In this document: piece after piece, positions 1-9,169 of the stretch
How the letters are laid out: each line of letters opens with the position of its first letter
Position numbering within the stretch: the stretch's first letter is position 1
DNA from: Roseovarius amoyensis
GTDB lineage: Bacteria; Pseudomonadota; Alphaproteobacteria; Rhodobacterales; Rhodobacteraceae
Length of the DNA stretch: 64,000 nt
NCBI RefSeq assembly: GCF_003260265.1
Contig: NZ_QITQ01000014.1
Coordinates: 1-64,000 of the forward strand
Direction: 5' to 3'
Translations under genes and position numbers: made by a program
Notes under the pieces: model-generated
Databases searched by the model: none
What the model was told of the DNA's origin: nothing
The model's input: the letters and a program-made list of their open reading frames with translations, nothing else

Positions 1-126
1 ATACGCCTTGAACTCACCAAACTGCTTGGTGATCGCCGCCGTCAGCGTCGTCTTGCCGTGGTCAACATGCCCGATCGTGCCGATGTTCACGTGCGGTTTC
101 GAGCGGTCAAACTTTTCCTTTGCCAT
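1..126 (-). CDS. tuf: Elongation factor Tu, N-terminal part (cut by window edge)
   Basis: Only the first 42 codons lie in the window; the rest is beyond position 1. The translation starts [16 protein letters not shown] and contains the GTPase P-loop GHVDHGKT at about residues 19-26, followed by TLTAAIT, which is diagnostic of EF-Tu. EF-Tu delivers aminoacyl-tRNA to the ribosome. The ATG is read from the complement of 124-126. The leader upstream (127-250) holds no gene; it contains a 5-bp inverted repeat, GGGCC 154-158 with GGCCC 164-168. Whether this is one of two tuf copies cannot be told from here. Confidence 0.95.
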   Translation of the reverse strand, partial: MAKEKFDRSKPHVNIGTIGHVDHGKTTLTAAITKQFGEFKAY

Positions 127-254
127 GTCTCAAGGCGCCCTGTGCTGTTGGAGGGGCCATGACGGCCCGCGTGAATACTAAAAGACTGCGCGCGCACATA
201 TTGGGTTGCGGCGGGGAAATCAAGCCTTGGTGGCTGTTACGGGGCGCGTCGCGT

Positions 255-890
255 TCAGCCGTCCGCCGGCGCATCCCCGGCCGGGCCGGCATCATCGGGC
301 GCGACATCACCGGCAGGGGCGGCGGGTGCGGGGGCGCGCGCTGTTGCCTGCGTGCCCTCGAACCAGCCCTGGGTGCGCTTTTGCGTCACCAGCCAGGCCT
401 CGATCTGCCGAACGGCATTGCGCACCAGCGTTTCCATCTGCTCTTCGCGGGTCCGGGTATGGCCCGACCCGACCACGGTGTCACCCGAGAGTTCCTCAAG
501 CACGGTAAATCGCTTGGGCTTGGGGTTCAGCTTGCGCGCCTTCGCATCGTCCCAGACGGTGACCTGCACCAGCAGCACCGATTTCGGCGCCGCCACCACC
601 GGCACGCCGGGCAGGGCCAGGACATAGCCGTCGACGCTGACGCCGAGGTGATAGAGCCGCGTGCCCTCGTATCCCGAAAAACGCCGGTCGATGGCCGTGC
701 TCATCGCCTCTATCCATTCTTCGGCGCCGGCCTCGCGCGAGAATGGGCCCTGCACGAGGTTGGGCGCGACGACGATATTGTGCCCCAGCCGGAAATCGCC
801 CAGGTCGGGGCGCGGCGCATTCTCGCCACCGGTGCTCGCGCAGGCCGCGAGCACCATCAGGACAAGGCAGAGACACAGGCGGCGCAGCAT
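255..890 (-). CDS. Small outer-membrane-type lipoprotein of unknown function
   Basis: The 211-residue product begins MLRRLCLCLVLMVLAAC, a short basic stretch, a hydrophobic helix and a lipobox (LAAC), so it should be exported and lipid-modified at about Cys17. The mature part has no family I recognise. It contains an acidic central region and ends in an Ala/Pro-rich tail (residues about 185-211) that looks disordered. The frame stays open far upstream, but that extension is only antisense to the P450 gene. The ATG at 890 is chosen because it directly precedes the signal peptide. It is divergent from the P450, with 141 bp between starts. Function unknown. Confidence 0.75.
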   Translation of the reverse strand: MLRRLCLCLVLMVLAACASTGGENAPRPDLGDFRLGHNIVVAPNLVQGPFSREAGAEEWIEAMSTAIDRRFSGYEGTRLYHLGVSVDGYVLALPGVPVVAAPKSVLLVQVTVWDDAKARKLNPKPKRFTVLEELSGDTVVGSGHTRTREEQMETLVRNAVRQIEAWLVTQKRTQGWFEGTQATARAPAPAAPAGDVAPDDAGPAGDAPADG

Positions 891-1031
891 TGACAGTCCT
901 CCCCAGGGCGGTCGGTTCAACCCCGATAGCGCAGCCGCGCCCGCATCGCAATCTTGCCACTGCTCGTCCGGCAGGTTTGCCGCCCGCCGCACGCCCGCTA
1001 TATCATGGGCACCGGGAAAGGGAGCCCCGCC

Positions 1032-2402
1032 ATGACCGTGCAGACAGCCCACGACGCAGTGCCGGCAAAGGTGCCGCTGGTGACCGAACCGATGGGCATC
1101 CTCGGCAGCCTCGGCGCGGTGCGGCGCAACGTGCTGTCGATCATCCCCGACATCGCCACCCGCCAGCCGATGGTTTCGGGCCGCACGGCCAAGCGTTGGC
1201 ACATGGTGATGGACCCCGGCGCGATCCGCCGCATCCTGCTGGAAAACCTGGACAACTACCCGAAATCGCTGGTCACCAAGAACCTGCTCAAACCCGCCAT
1301 CGGCGAATCGCTTTTTATTGCCGAAGGGGCGCATTGGCGCTGGCAGCGGCGCACCGCTGCGCCGGCCTTTTCCCATCGCAACGTGATGAACCTGGCCCCG
1401 GTGATGACGGCCGCCGTCGTACGCAGCGCCGAACGCATCGAAGGCACGCAGGGCCGCGCCGTGGACGTGGCCGCCGACATGGTGCGCACCACCTTTGACG
1501 TGATCGCCGAGGTGACGTTTTCGGGTGACGGCAGCTTCGACGCCGATGGCGTGCATCGCGGCATCGACGCCTATATCGCCGAGGCGGGGCGTGTTTCGCT
1601 GCTCGACATCCTTGGCGCGCCCAACTGGGTGCCGCGCCCGGGGCGGCTGTTGTCGTCGCGCGGGGCGGTGCGCGAGATGCACCGCGTGGCGGATGAGGCG
1701 ATCGAGGCAAGGCGCATCCGCGGACCCGGCCCGGTGCCCGACCTGCTGGACCTGCTGCTGGCGGGCGAAGACCCGGAAACGAAACGCCGGATGAACACCG
1801 CCGAGCTGCGCGACAACCTGCTGACCTTCATCGTCGCGGGGCACGAAACCACGGCGCTGACGCTGGGCTGGGCGCTCTATCTCTGCGCCTTCGACCCGCA
1901 GGTGCAGGATGCCGCCCGCGCCGAAGTGATGAACGTGCTGGGCGCTCGCCGTTCGGTGACGGGCGAGGATGTCGAGCATCTGCCGCTCATTCGCCGGATC
2001 ATCAACGAGGCGCTGCGCCTCTACCCGCCGGCGGGCATGATTTCACGCACCGCGATGGCCGCCGACACGCTGTGCGGGCGCGAAATCCGCCCCGGCGACA
2101 CGATCATCATCCCGATCTACGCGCTGCACCGAAACCGGCTGTTGTGGGAGGACGCGGATGCTTTCCGCCCCGACCGTTTCACCGATCGCAAGCGCATCGA
2201 ACGTTATGCCTATCTGCCCTTTGGCGACGGGCCGCGCATCTGCATCGGCGCCTCTTTCGCCCTGCAAGAGGCGGTGATCGTGCTCGGCACGCTGCTGCGG
2301 CGGTTCCGTTTCACGCCGGTCGCGGGCAAGGCACCCGCACCGGTGATGATCCTGACCCTGCGCCCCGAAGGCGGCGTTTGGCTGGAGGCTGAGGCGGTTT
2401 GA
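1032..2402 (+). CDS. Cytochrome P450
   Basis: The 456-residue protein carries the P450 signatures in order: a C-helix WRWQRR near residue 105, the I-helix oxygen-binding motif AGHETT near 268, the K-helix ExxR (Glu326-Arg329), a PERF-like FRPDRF, and the heme loop FGDGPRICIG with the thiolate ligand at about Cys404. It should therefore be a heme monooxygenase that needs a redox partner; no ferredoxin or reductase gene is adjacent, and the substrate cannot be inferred. No membrane anchor is seen, so it is a soluble bacterial type. Start ATG 1032 follows GGGAG; an in-frame ATG at 1005 is a possible alternative. It appears to be a single-gene unit. Confidence 0.93.
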   Translation: MTVQTAHDAVPAKVPLVTEPMGILGSLGAVRRNVLSIIPDIATRQPMVSGRTAKRWHMVMDPGAIRRILLENLDNYPKSLVTKNLLKPAIGESLFIAEGAHWRWQRRTAAPAFSHRNVMNLAPVMTAAVVRSAERIEGTQGRAVDVAADMVRTTFDVIAEVTFSGDGSFDADGVHRGIDAYIAEAGRVSLLDILGAPNWVPRPGRLLSSRGAVREMHRVADEAIEARRIRGPGPVPDLLDLLLAGEDPETKRRMNTAELRDNLLTFIVAGHETTALTLGWALYLCAFDPQVQDAARAEVMNVLGARRSVTGEDVEHLPLIRRIINEALRLYPPAGMISRTAMAADTLCGREIRPGDTIIIPIYALHRNRLLWEDADAFRPDRFTDRKRIERYAYLPFGDGPRICIGASFALQEAVIVLGTLLRRFRFTPVAGKAPAPVMILTLRPEGGVWLEAEAV

Positions 2403-2405
2403 AAG

Positions 2406-2439
2406 GCCGCCCGAACAGCGCCGAATACGGCGGGCTGGC
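2406..2439 (+). terminator. Possible terminator hairpin after the P450 gene
   Basis: Positions 2406-2413 and 2431-2439 can pair over 8 bp with one bulged base, starting 4 bases after the P450 stop codon. A short TTT follows at 2442-2444. The loop is long (17 nt) and the T-run is weak, so this is only a candidate. Confidence 0.35.
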
Positions 2440-2677
2440 GCTTTGCCTACGCGAACAGGTCATCTGCGGCTGCACGTGCCTTGGCACTCTTCGCGCCATC
2501 CCATGAAAGATGACCCGTGACCGTAGTGACTGGTTCTACTATCGTAGACGCCGAGAGTGACGAGCCGACTGATGCCGAGAGTACTGCCAGCTGCGATGTG
2601 CATGGCGGCGACGACGGGATCGCGTTCTGAATCTGTCTTGAAGGGACCGCCTGTTGCGTTTAAACGGGCGGTCGCGT

Positions 2678-2753
2678 GCCCCATTAGCTCAGCTGGTAGA
2701 GCAGGTCCTTCGTAAGGACAAGGTCGGCGGTTCGAGTCCGTCATGGGGCACCA
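2678..2753 (+). tRNA. tRNA-Thr (anticodon CGU)
   Basis: This is a complete 76-nt cloverleaf. The acceptor stem pairs 2678-2684 with 2743-2749, the D arm holds AGCTCAGCTGGTAGAGC, and the anticodon loop is TTCGTAA with CGT at 2711-2713, decoding ACG threonine codons. The T arm GGCGG-TTCGAGT-CCGTC follows. The 3' CCA is encoded (2751-2753). The opposite strand translates to a peptide beginning MTDSNRRPCPYEGP, a common antisense-tRNA artefact. Confidence 0.97.
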
Positions 2754-2831
2754 CTTTCCTCCTTGCCAAATCACCCAGATACCCTGCATCATACACTCGA
2801 ACAAAATAGGATCACGAAGCCGCGAGAATGA

Positions 2832-3082
2832 GGCGATGACCGCATACGCATCCGCGCCGCTGACGAAGACTTCGCAGACGTGCGCCTTGATATTGTTCGG
2901 TTTGCTGATCCCGATGGCGACCGCCGCGCGCCCGTTTGTTCACTGACGAGAATGTTGAACTCTGTTCGCTGGAAGAACTCGAACTGATGATAGCATCTAC
3001 CTACGAGACGTGGCGTGAGGTGCTTGAGGAGCGGGAACGTGCAGAACGTGGTCGGGCGACCGGCACCGGGCCGCTGATCTAA
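2832..3082 (+). pseudogene. Possible frameshifted small gene downstream of tRNA-Thr
   Basis: Two overlapping frames look protein-like but neither has a convincing start. The first (codon phase of 2859) gives DEDFADVRLDIVRFADPDGD and is closed by TGA at 2985. The second (codon phase of 2939) gives LEELELMIASTYETWREVLE, then an acidic and basic helical tail ending GTGPLI at a TAA (3080-3082). A single indel around 2910-2940 would join them into one charged, helical protein of about 80 residues. The rest of 2754-3193 shows no gene and is more AT-rich than its neighbours. This may be a decayed gene or chance; the family is unknown. Confidence 0.25.
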
Positions 3083-3193
3083 GCCGCACCTGCAAATTCT
3101 CGAAACACCTAAAGTTTTGATAATTTTGTAGAAAACGTCAAGCAGAGCACTCATTACGAATGGCGTGCCCTGCCGACCGCCACGGGAAAACAC

Positions 3194-4693
3194 CTATTTT
3201 CTATCTTCGGTGTCCGTTTCCTCAGGCGGATCGCTCACGAGTTCGGCGTCGGTGACTGTTGTCTCGTCGGTCGTGTCTGGCGTGTCCGCGTCGTCGCTCG
3301 CCTCGCCCTGGTCCTCGATTGCGCCGACGATCAGCGGCAGCATCTCGATGCCCGTGGCGCTGCCGGTGGCGGCGGCGGGCGGGGTGCGCCAGCTGAGCGT
3401 GTCGAAGGCGTGGCAGTTCTCGCAGGCGGGCACCCATTCGGCGTGGATGTGGTGGCACTTGTCGCAGACCCACTGCGGCCCGCGGGGGGCGGCCAGGGCG
3501 CGGGCCAGCCAGCCCTTGACCACCGCGTCGGGCGCGCCTTCGCCGCGTTCGATGGCGGCCATCAGCGTCAGCACGCGGGCGTCGGGGTCTTCCTCGGCCA
3601 GGTTGCCCAGCGCACGGCGGGCGGCGGGAAAATCCTCGGCCGCGAGTTGCAGCTCGGCCTCGATCAGCCGGGTTTCACGGTGATCGGGATGCGCCGACAG
3701 CAGCTTGCCGAACCGTTTCAGCCTTTGTTGCGGGCTCTCGTCCGGCTCGATCTCGGCAAATACGGCCGCCAGGTCGGGGTGGGGCTGGGCGGCCCAGGCC
3801 TTGCGGACGATCCGCGTGGCATGGCGCTTGGAGCCGTCGCGCAGATAGGCCCGCGCCGCCATCGCCGCCGCCGGCACCAGGTCGGGCGACAGGCGGTTGG
3901 CCTCGATCGCCTGTTCGCGGGCCTCGATATCCTTGCCCTCGTCCAGGACGTCGCGCGCCTCGGTCAGGGCCAGCACCGCATCGCGGCGCTTGTGCACGTC
4001 GCGGGGCAGAGCGCCGTATTTGAGCTTGGCGCGCAGCGTCTCGCGCGCACCGGACCAGTCGCCGGTTTCGGCCTGAAGTTCCAGCAGCGTATCCTGCACT
4101 TCCTGGTGGCGGGGCTTGAGCGCAAAGGCGGTCTGCGCCAGTTTCAGCGCGGTCTCGGTGTCGCCGTCGGCCAGCTTTTGCCGCAGGATGCCACGCACGC
4201 CGACAAAGCGGGTCTTTTCGTTGGTCAATAGCTGCTTGTAGACCTCTTCGGCCTTCTTGCGGTCGTCGGTCATTTCGGCCGCCTGTGCGATCAGCAGATT
4301 GGTCAGCGCAGGTTTCTTGAGATAGCGTTCGGCGCGGCTGGCCTTGGCCATCGCAACCTGCCCCTCGCCCGAGGCGAGCGCCATCATCCCCTCGGACAGG
4401 GCGCGATAGCCCTTTTCCTGGCGATTGCGGTCAAAATAGCGCGAGATCGCGGTTTCATCCCCGTTGATGAAGCGCAGGACCGCGACCAGCAGCGCGACCA
4501 GCTTCAGCAGCAGCCAGACCGCCAGGATCAGAACGATCAGCGCCACGACCGCGGTGAGCGGGGTCAGGTTGAACTCTTGCCCGGCGATGACGATGCGCAC
4601 GCCGCCCTCGAGTTCGAGCAGATAGATCGCGGCAAAACTTGCCACCGCGACGAGGGCGATGAATACCGCGATCTTGATGATGGACCAAAGCAT
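3194..4693 (-). CDS. hemY: HemY-like membrane-anchored TPR protein
   Basis: The 499-residue protein has two N-terminal membrane helices (about residues 7-26 and 46-72), then a long helical TPR-type region of the HemY N-domain family. A C-terminal zinc-ribbon-like element follows, with Cys410-x2-Cys413 and Cys424-x2-Cys427 around HHIHAEWVPA, then an acidic tail. HemY proteins of this family lie in heme operons; their exact role in protoporphyrin synthesis is unsettled. The C-terminal rubredoxin-like knuckle resembles that of LapB. It is last in the hemD - mic60-like - hemY operon, 23 bp after the preceding stop. Start ATG at 4693. Confidence 0.85.
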   Translation of the reverse strand: MLWSIIKIAVFIALVAVASFAAIYLLELEGGVRIVIAGQEFNLTPLTAVVALIVLILAVWLLLKLVALLVAVLRFINGDETAISRYFDRNRQEKGYRALSEGMMALASGEGQVAMAKASRAERYLKKPALTNLLIAQAAEMTDDRKKAEEVYKQLLTNEKTRFVGVRGILRQKLADGDTETALKLAQTAFALKPRHQEVQDTLLELQAETGDWSGARETLRAKLKYGALPRDVHKRRDAVLALTEARDVLDEGKDIEAREQAIEANRLSPDLVPAAAMAARAYLRDGSKRHATRIVRKAWAAQPHPDLAAVFAEIEPDESPQQRLKRFGKLLSAHPDHRETRLIEAELQLAAEDFPAARRALGNLAEEDPDARVLTLMAAIERGEGAPDAVVKGWLARALAAPRGPQWVCDKCHHIHAEWVPACENCHAFDTLSWRTPPAAATGSATGIEMLPLIVGAIEDQGEASDDADTPDTTDETTVTDAELVSDPPEETDTEDRK

Positions 4694-4716
4694 AGGCGTG
4701 CGCCTTTTCTATGTCG

Positions 4717-5985
4717 TCAGTTCAGCTCTTCGCTCAGTTTCTGAGCCGCAGCCACCACCGCCATCCGGCTTCGGGCGTCTGTGGCCCAGTCGGCCAGCTC
4801 AGTGCGGGCGGCATCCGGCAGGGCGTCGATCTCGGCCAGCGCGTCGGTCAGCCGGCCATCGCGCATTGCCGCCTCGGCGCGTGACAGGATCGCGTCGGGG
4901 TCGCCCCCCTCTCGCGGCTCCAGCGAGCGAACCCCCAGTACGTTGCGCAGAAAGGCAGTGGCGCCACCTGTTTCGCCGGTCTCGACGGCGGCGGCGCGGC
5001 CAGCCGCCAGCGCGGCGCGCGCGGCATCGGGAAACCGTGCCTGCAGATCGGCCAGGGTGGCCACGCCATCGGCAGCGCCGTGCGTCAGGGGGTCGGGTAT
5101 GGTGACACCCGCCGCCTGCAGATCGGCCAATGCGGAGGCATAGCTGCTGCCGGTATCCAGCGCCGTCAGGATGCGCGCCAGCGCCGCCCGGCGCATGGTG
5201 GCCTGAGCGGTTTCCTCGGCGTTCTCTTCCTTTTCCTCTGCCTGCGCGATCATCCCGGCGATTTCTGCACGCTGGGCTGCCATCGCCTGTTGCAGCTTTT
5301 CCAGCTCTGCCTCGTAGGCGGCGACGGCGGCGTCTGATGCACCTTCGGTCAGCGATTGCGATGACAGGCCCTCGACCCGGTCGGCCAGCTCGCCAAGGCG
5401 GTTTTCGGTATCGGTGATGCGGGCCGACAGCGCGCCGAGGGCATCGCGCAGCTCTGCCTGCCCGGCCTCCAGCCCCGATGTGTCAGGGGCCTCGGTGGCG
5501 GCGAGTTGCGCCGACAGCGCGTCGATGCGCTCGGCCTGGGCCTGCAGTCCTTGCGAGGTTTCGGTTTTCAGCGCCTCGATATCGGCCTTGCCGGGCAGGA
5601 TGCCTTCGGAGCTGAGGTAATAGCCCGCACCCAGCCCGATCGCGCCGGCGACCACCCCACCCAGCAGCAACGGAAAGAAACCGCCCTTGCGGATCACGAC
5701 CTGTTCGGGCGCTGCCGGGGGTGGGGGCGCGTCGCTGACGGAATCAGGCGTTTCATCCGTCGTTTCCGTGTCGGTGATGTCGGTCTCGGCTGCGTCCGGT
5801 TCGGCGTTGACGCCATCGTCCGGCTCTGCCGGTGTTGCATCGGGTTCGGCGCCGTCGTCCCCTTCGGTGACGGGGGCGTCGGTTTGCGGCGCGCCGGCCT
5901 CGACCGGGGGGGAATCGCCGCCTTCGGTCTTGGCCGGATCACGACCCTCTGAAGACGGGTTCGACGACGTTGTTTCTTTCGCCAA
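4717..5985 (-). CDS. Mic60/mitofilin-like inner-membrane protein
   Basis: The order of parts is a Pro/Glu/Asp-rich low-complexity N-terminus, a single membrane helix (GGFFPLLLGGVVAGAIGLGA), a long Ala/Glu/Gln coiled coil, and a C-terminal helical domain. This matches alphaproteobacterial homologues of mitochondrial Mic60, which typically sit between hemD and hemY. Family knowledge links them to inner-membrane shaping and contact with the outer membrane. No ATG fits. TTG at 5985 (product starting with the LAKETTSS segment) has an AAAGG upstream and is preferred; TTG at 6030, 2 bp after the hemD stop, would add 15 residues. Confidence 0.75.
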   Translation of the reverse strand: MAKETTSSNPSSEGRDPAKTEGGDSPPVEAGAPQTDAPVTEGDDGAEPDATPAEPDDGVNAEPDAAETDITDTETTDETPDSVSDAPPPPAAPEQVVIRKGGFFPLLLGGVVAGAIGLGAGYYLSSEGILPGKADIEALKTETSQGLQAQAERIDALSAQLAATEAPDTSGLEAGQAELRDALGALSARITDTENRLGELADRVEGLSSQSLTEGASDAAVAAYEAELEKLQQAMAAQRAEIAGMIAQAEEKEENAEETAQATMRRAALARILTALDTGSSYASALADLQAAGVTIPDPLTHGAADGVATLADLQARFPDAARAALAAGRAAAVETGETGGATAFLRNVLGVRSLEPREGGDPDAILSRAEAAMRDGRLTDALAEIDALPDAARTELADWATDARSRMAVVAAAQKLSEELN

Positions 5986-6032
5986 TGTCCTGACCTTTGT
6001 GGAACCGCTCTCGCGTGATATGCCGATCAAGT

Positions 6033-6767
6033 CTACTTGGACCCGGTGCCAGTCTCAACCCGCTTCACCGCGTCGACAAGCGCCAGGGTCGCGGCCAGCA
6101 TCGCCTCGGCAGTGGGGGCGTCGGTCACGATCAGTTGCGCGGCGCGGTCCGGCGGCACGCGGTCGGCGGCGTTGCGGCTGATCGCGGCGATATGGAGCGG
6201 GGCGCCATGCGACGCGGCCTCGAACAACAGCGCCGCGCTGCGGGGCGAAAACAGCGGCAGGATCACGGGCGCATCGCCGGAAAGCAGGGCTTTGGCCTTG
6301 GCATTCAGTGGTTGTTGCCGCTGCCGGTAGACCACGGTTTCGTCCGTCTCGTACCCGGCGGCGGACAGCTCCGCCACCAGGTTGGCGGCGACGTGTTCAC
6401 CGCGCAGGTAATGGATGGGGCCGTGGGGGCGATCGGCAAGAATACGCGCAAGCAGCGCCCGCGCGTCCCCGCCGCCATCCACGGCCGCAAACCCGGCGGC
6501 GCGCGCGGCGGCGGCGGTGGTGGCACCGACGCAATAGCAGACAGGCCGCATCACCTGTGGCAGATCAGCCAGGGCGGAAACCGCGTGAACCGAGGTCAAC
6601 ACCAGCGTGCCGGTGCGTGACAGGTCGGGCAGCGCGCCCGCCACCCGTTCGATCCGCAGGATGGGCGATGTCACGATCTGCACCCCGGCCCCCAGCCGCG
6701 CGCGCAGTTTCGCGGCAAAATCGACGGCCGCCGGTTCGGGCCGGGTAATCAGGATCGAAAACGCCAT
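6033..6767 (-). CDS. hemD: Uroporphyrinogen-III synthase
   Basis: The 244-residue protein starts [14 protein letters not shown], the typical HemD opening (ITRP). It continues with [27 protein letters not shown] and [11 protein letters not shown], as in the two-lobed uroporphyrinogen-III synthase fold. The enzyme cyclises and inverts ring D of hydroxymethylbilane in tetrapyrrole synthesis. hemC is not next to it. The gene heads the minus-strand hemD - mic60-like - hemY unit and is divergent from tsaD, with 73 bp between starts that should hold both promoters. ATG 6767 is preferred over an upstream start at 6779 because it fits the family N-terminus. HemD sequences are divergent, so the call rests partly on context. 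Confidence 0.85.
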   Translation of the reverse strand: MAFSILITRPEPAAVDFAAKLRARLGAGVQIVTSPILRIERVAGALPDLSRTGTLVLTSVHAVSALADLPQVMRPVCYCVGATTAAAARAAGFAAVDGGGDARALLARILADRPHGPIHYLRGEHVAANLVAELSAAGYETDETVVYRQRQQPLNAKAKALLSGDAPVILPLFSPRSAALLFEAASHGAPLHIAAISRNAADRVPPDRAAQLIVTDAPTAEAMLAATLALVDAVKRVETGTGSK

Positions 6768-6840
6768 CAACGCCGCCACAGTTGTTTGTGCCCCCCCGCG
6801 GTGTTACCTGCCAGAGAGAGAGGGCGCAACGGACGGCGCG

Positions 6841-7938
6841 ATGACCACACCGCTGACAATCCTGGGGCTGGAAAGCAGCTGCGACGATACCGCCGCGGCG
6901 GTGCTGCGCATGGCGCGGCCGGGGCAGGCAGAGGTGCTGTCGTCAGTGGTGCACGGTCAGGGCGACCTGCACGCCGCCTTTGGCGGGGTGGTGCCCGAGA
7001 TTGCCGCGCGCGCCCATGCCGAAAAGCTGGATCATGCGGTGCGAGAGGCTCTGACACAGGCGGATATTGGGCTGGATTGCATCGACGCCATCGCGGTGAC
7101 GGCGGGGCCGGGGCTGATCGGCGGGGTGCTGGCCGGGGTGATGTGCGCCAAGGGACTGGCCGCCGGTGCCGGGCTGCCGCTGGTCGGCGTCAACCATTTG
7201 GCCGGTCACGCGCTGACGCCGCGGCTGACCGATGGTGTTCCCTATCCCTATCTCGCGCTGCTGGTTTCCGGCGGGCATTGCCAGCTCTTGCAGGTGCGCG
7301 GCCCGGACAATTTCACCCGCCTCGGCGGCACCATCGACGACGCCCCCGGCGAAGCGTTCGACAAGGTGGCGCGCCTCTTGGGCCTGCCCCAGCCCGGCGG
7401 GCCCGAGGTCGAACGCGCGGCAAAGGCAGGACATGCGGGGCGGTTTGCCTTTCCGCGCCCGCTGCTGGACCGGCCGGGGTGCGACATGTCCTTTTCCGGG
7501 CTCAAGACAGCGGTGCTGCGCGCGCGCGACCGGATCGTGGCCGAAAAGGGCGGGCTGACCCGCACTGACAGGGCCGACATCTGCGCCGGGTTCCAGGCGG
7601 CGGTGGCCGATGTGCTGGCCGAAAAGACCCGCCGCGCGCTGGCAATCCATACCGAGGGGCTGTGCGGGCGTACCGTGCTGGCCGTCGCGGGCGGGGTTGC
7701 GGCGAACACCGCGATTCGGGCCGGGTTAGAGACTGTTTCAGCCGAATTCGGGGCCGATTTCGTTGCGCCGCCCTTGGCGCTCTGCACCGACAACGCGGCG
7801 ATGATCGCCTATGCGGGGGCAGAGCTATACGCTGCCGGGCGGCGCGATGACATGACGCTTGCCGCGCGGCCGCGCTGGCCGCTGGATGCGGGGCAGCCGG
7901 CCTTGCTGGGCGGCGGACGCAAAGGGGCCAAGGCATGA
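6841..7938 (+). CDS. tsaD: tRNA N6-threonylcarbamoyladenosine transferase TsaD
   Basis: The 365-residue protein starts [20 protein letters not shown], the classic TsaD/Gcp opening. It contains the metal-binding His119-x3-His123 in VNHLAGHAL and the ASKHA-fold motif [12 protein letters not shown] near the C-terminus. TsaD transfers the threonylcarbamoyl group to A37 of ANN-decoding tRNAs, together with TsaB and TsaE, which are not in this window. The start ATG at 6841 is placed by homology; longer upstream extensions are antisense to hemD. Its last four bases overlap the gpsA start (ATGA), so the two are probably translationally coupled. Confidence 0.97.
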   Translation: MTTPLTILGLESSCDDTAAAVLRMARPGQAEVLSSVVHGQGDLHAAFGGVVPEIAARAHAEKLDHAVREALTQADIGLDCIDAIAVTAGPGLIGGVLAGVMCAKGLAAGAGLPLVGVNHLAGHALTPRLTDGVPYPYLALLVSGGHCQLLQVRGPDNFTRLGGTIDDAPGEAFDKVARLLGLPQPGGPEVERAAKAGHAGRFAFPRPLLDRPGCDMSFSGLKTAVLRARDRIVAEKGGLTRTDRADICAGFQAAVADVLAEKTRRALAIHTEGLCGRTVLAVAGGVAANTAIRAGLETVSAEFGADFVAPPLALCTDNAAMIAYAGAELYAAGRRDDMTLAARPRWPLDAGQPALLGGGRKGAKA

Positions 7939-8897
7939 TCAGGGTGATGGGTGCGGGTGCATTCGGCACGGCGCTGGCGGTGTCGCTGGCCGAACGCGGG
8001 CCGGTGACGCTGTGGGCGCGCGATGTGGGCCACGCGCAGGAAATGGCGCGCGCCCGGCGCAACGACCGCCGCCTGCCGGGGATCGACCTGCCCGACGCGG
8101 TGACAGTGGTTTCGGGTCCGATAGAGCCGAGCAAGGCAGAGGCAACCCTGCTGGCGGTTCCGGCGCAAACCCTGCGCAGCTTTTGCACCGAACATGCCGG
8201 CGGCCTGGCCAATGGCGCGCCGCTTGTCACCTGTTGCAAGGGGGTTGAGCTGGCCACCGGCCTGCGCCCAAGCCAGGTGATTGCCGAGGTGCTGCCGGGT
8301 GCGGCCTGCGCGGTGCTGACGGGGCCGTCATTCGCCGGGGATATCGCCCGTGGTCTGCCCACCGCGCTGACGCTGGCCTGCGCCGATGCGGCGGTGGGGC
8401 AGCGGCTGCAGGCGGGGCTTTCAACCTCGGTCTTGCGGCTCTATCGCAGTTCGGATGTGATCGGCGCCGAACTGGGCGGCGCGCTCAAGAACGTGATCGC
8501 CATCGCCAGCGGCGCGGCGATGGGTGCCGGGCTGGGCGACAGTGCCCGCGCCGCGCTGATGACCCGTGGCTTTGCCGAGATAGTGCGCGCGGCAGAGGCG
8601 ATGGGCGCCGCGCGCGACACGCTGTCGGGGCTGTCGGGGTTCGGCGACCTGGTGCTGACATGCACCTCGGAACAGTCCCGAAACTATCGTTTTGGCCTGA
8701 GTTTGGGTCGAAACGAGGCATTCGACCCCGGCGTCACGGTCGAAGGCGCCGCCACCGCGCAGGCAGTCTGCGACCTGGCCGCGCGCGAGGGGCTGGACCT
8801 GCCGATCACGCAGGCCGTGATGATGCTGGTTTCGGGCCGATTGCGGGTCGAGCAGGCGATGGATATGCTGCTGAAAAGACCATTGAAGGAAGAATGA
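7935..8897 (+). CDS. gpsA: Glycerol-3-phosphate dehydrogenase [NAD(P)+]
   Basis: The 320-residue protein begins with a Rossmann nucleotide-binding loop, GAGAFG (residues 7-12). It carries the family motifs [15 protein letters not shown] and [15 protein letters not shown]; the Lys in the last is the catalytic lysine of GpsA. It reduces dihydroxyacetone phosphate to sn-glycerol-3-phosphate for phospholipid synthesis in the cytosol. It overlaps tsaD by 4 bp and ends directly before the YciI gene, so tsaD-gpsA-yciI-EVE looks like one operon. Confidence 0.97.
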   Translation: MIRVMGAGAFGTALAVSLAERGPVTLWARDVGHAQEMARARRNDRRLPGIDLPDAVTVVSGPIEPSKAEATLLAVPAQTLRSFCTEHAGGLANGAPLVTCCKGVELATGLRPSQVIAEVLPGAACAVLTGPSFAGDIARGLPTALTLACADAAVGQRLQAGLSTSVLRLYRSSDVIGAELGGALKNVIAIASGAAMGAGLGDSARAALMTRGFAEIVRAAEAMGAARDTLSGLSGFGDLVLTCTSEQSRNYRFGLSLGRNEAFDPGVTVEGAATAQAVCDLAAREGLDLPITQAVMMLVSGRLRVEQAMDMLLKRPLKEE

Positions 8898-9167
8898 ATG
8901 CTCGTCGCTCTTATCGCCCGTGACAAGCCGGGCGCGCTGCAGACCCGGCTGGACAATCGCGAGGCGCACCTTGCCTATATCAAGCAGACCGGCGTCGTCG
9001 CCCAGGCCGGCCCGTTCCTGGACGGGGATGGCGCGATGTGCGGCTCGCTGGTGGTGCTGGACGTACCCGACATGGCCGCGGCTGAACGCTGGGCCGAAGA
9101 CGACCCCTATGCCAAGGCCGGGCTGTTCACATCGGTCGAGCTGATCCGCTGGAACAAGGTGATCTGA
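8898..9167 (+). CDS. YciI family protein
   Basis: The 89-residue protein begins MLVALIARDKPGALQTRL, with AHLAYI and AGPFLDGDG in the middle and WAEDDPYAKAGLF near the end. This is the layout of the small ferredoxin-like alpha/beta YciI fold. The His of REAHLAYI and the Asp of AEDDPY correspond to the pocket residues of the family. The biochemical role of most YciI proteins is unknown. It starts on the base after the gpsA stop, and the EVE gene follows after 2 bp. Confidence 0.88.
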   Translation: MLVALIARDKPGALQTRLDNREAHLAYIKQTGVVAQAGPFLDGDGAMCGSLVVLDVPDMAAAERWAEDDPYAKAGLFTSVELIRWNKVI

Positions 9168-9169
9168 CA

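Noticed and set aside
255-1979. 574-residue minus-strand frame over the P450 gene
   Set aside because: Only the part from ATG 890 downward has a signal peptide and coding character; the rest is antisense to the P450.
2460-2804. Minus-strand reading frame containing a peptide beginning MTDSNRRPCPYEGP
   Set aside because: It is the antisense of the tRNA-Thr gene, a well-known artefact seen over many tRNAs; no ribosome site or homology is visible.
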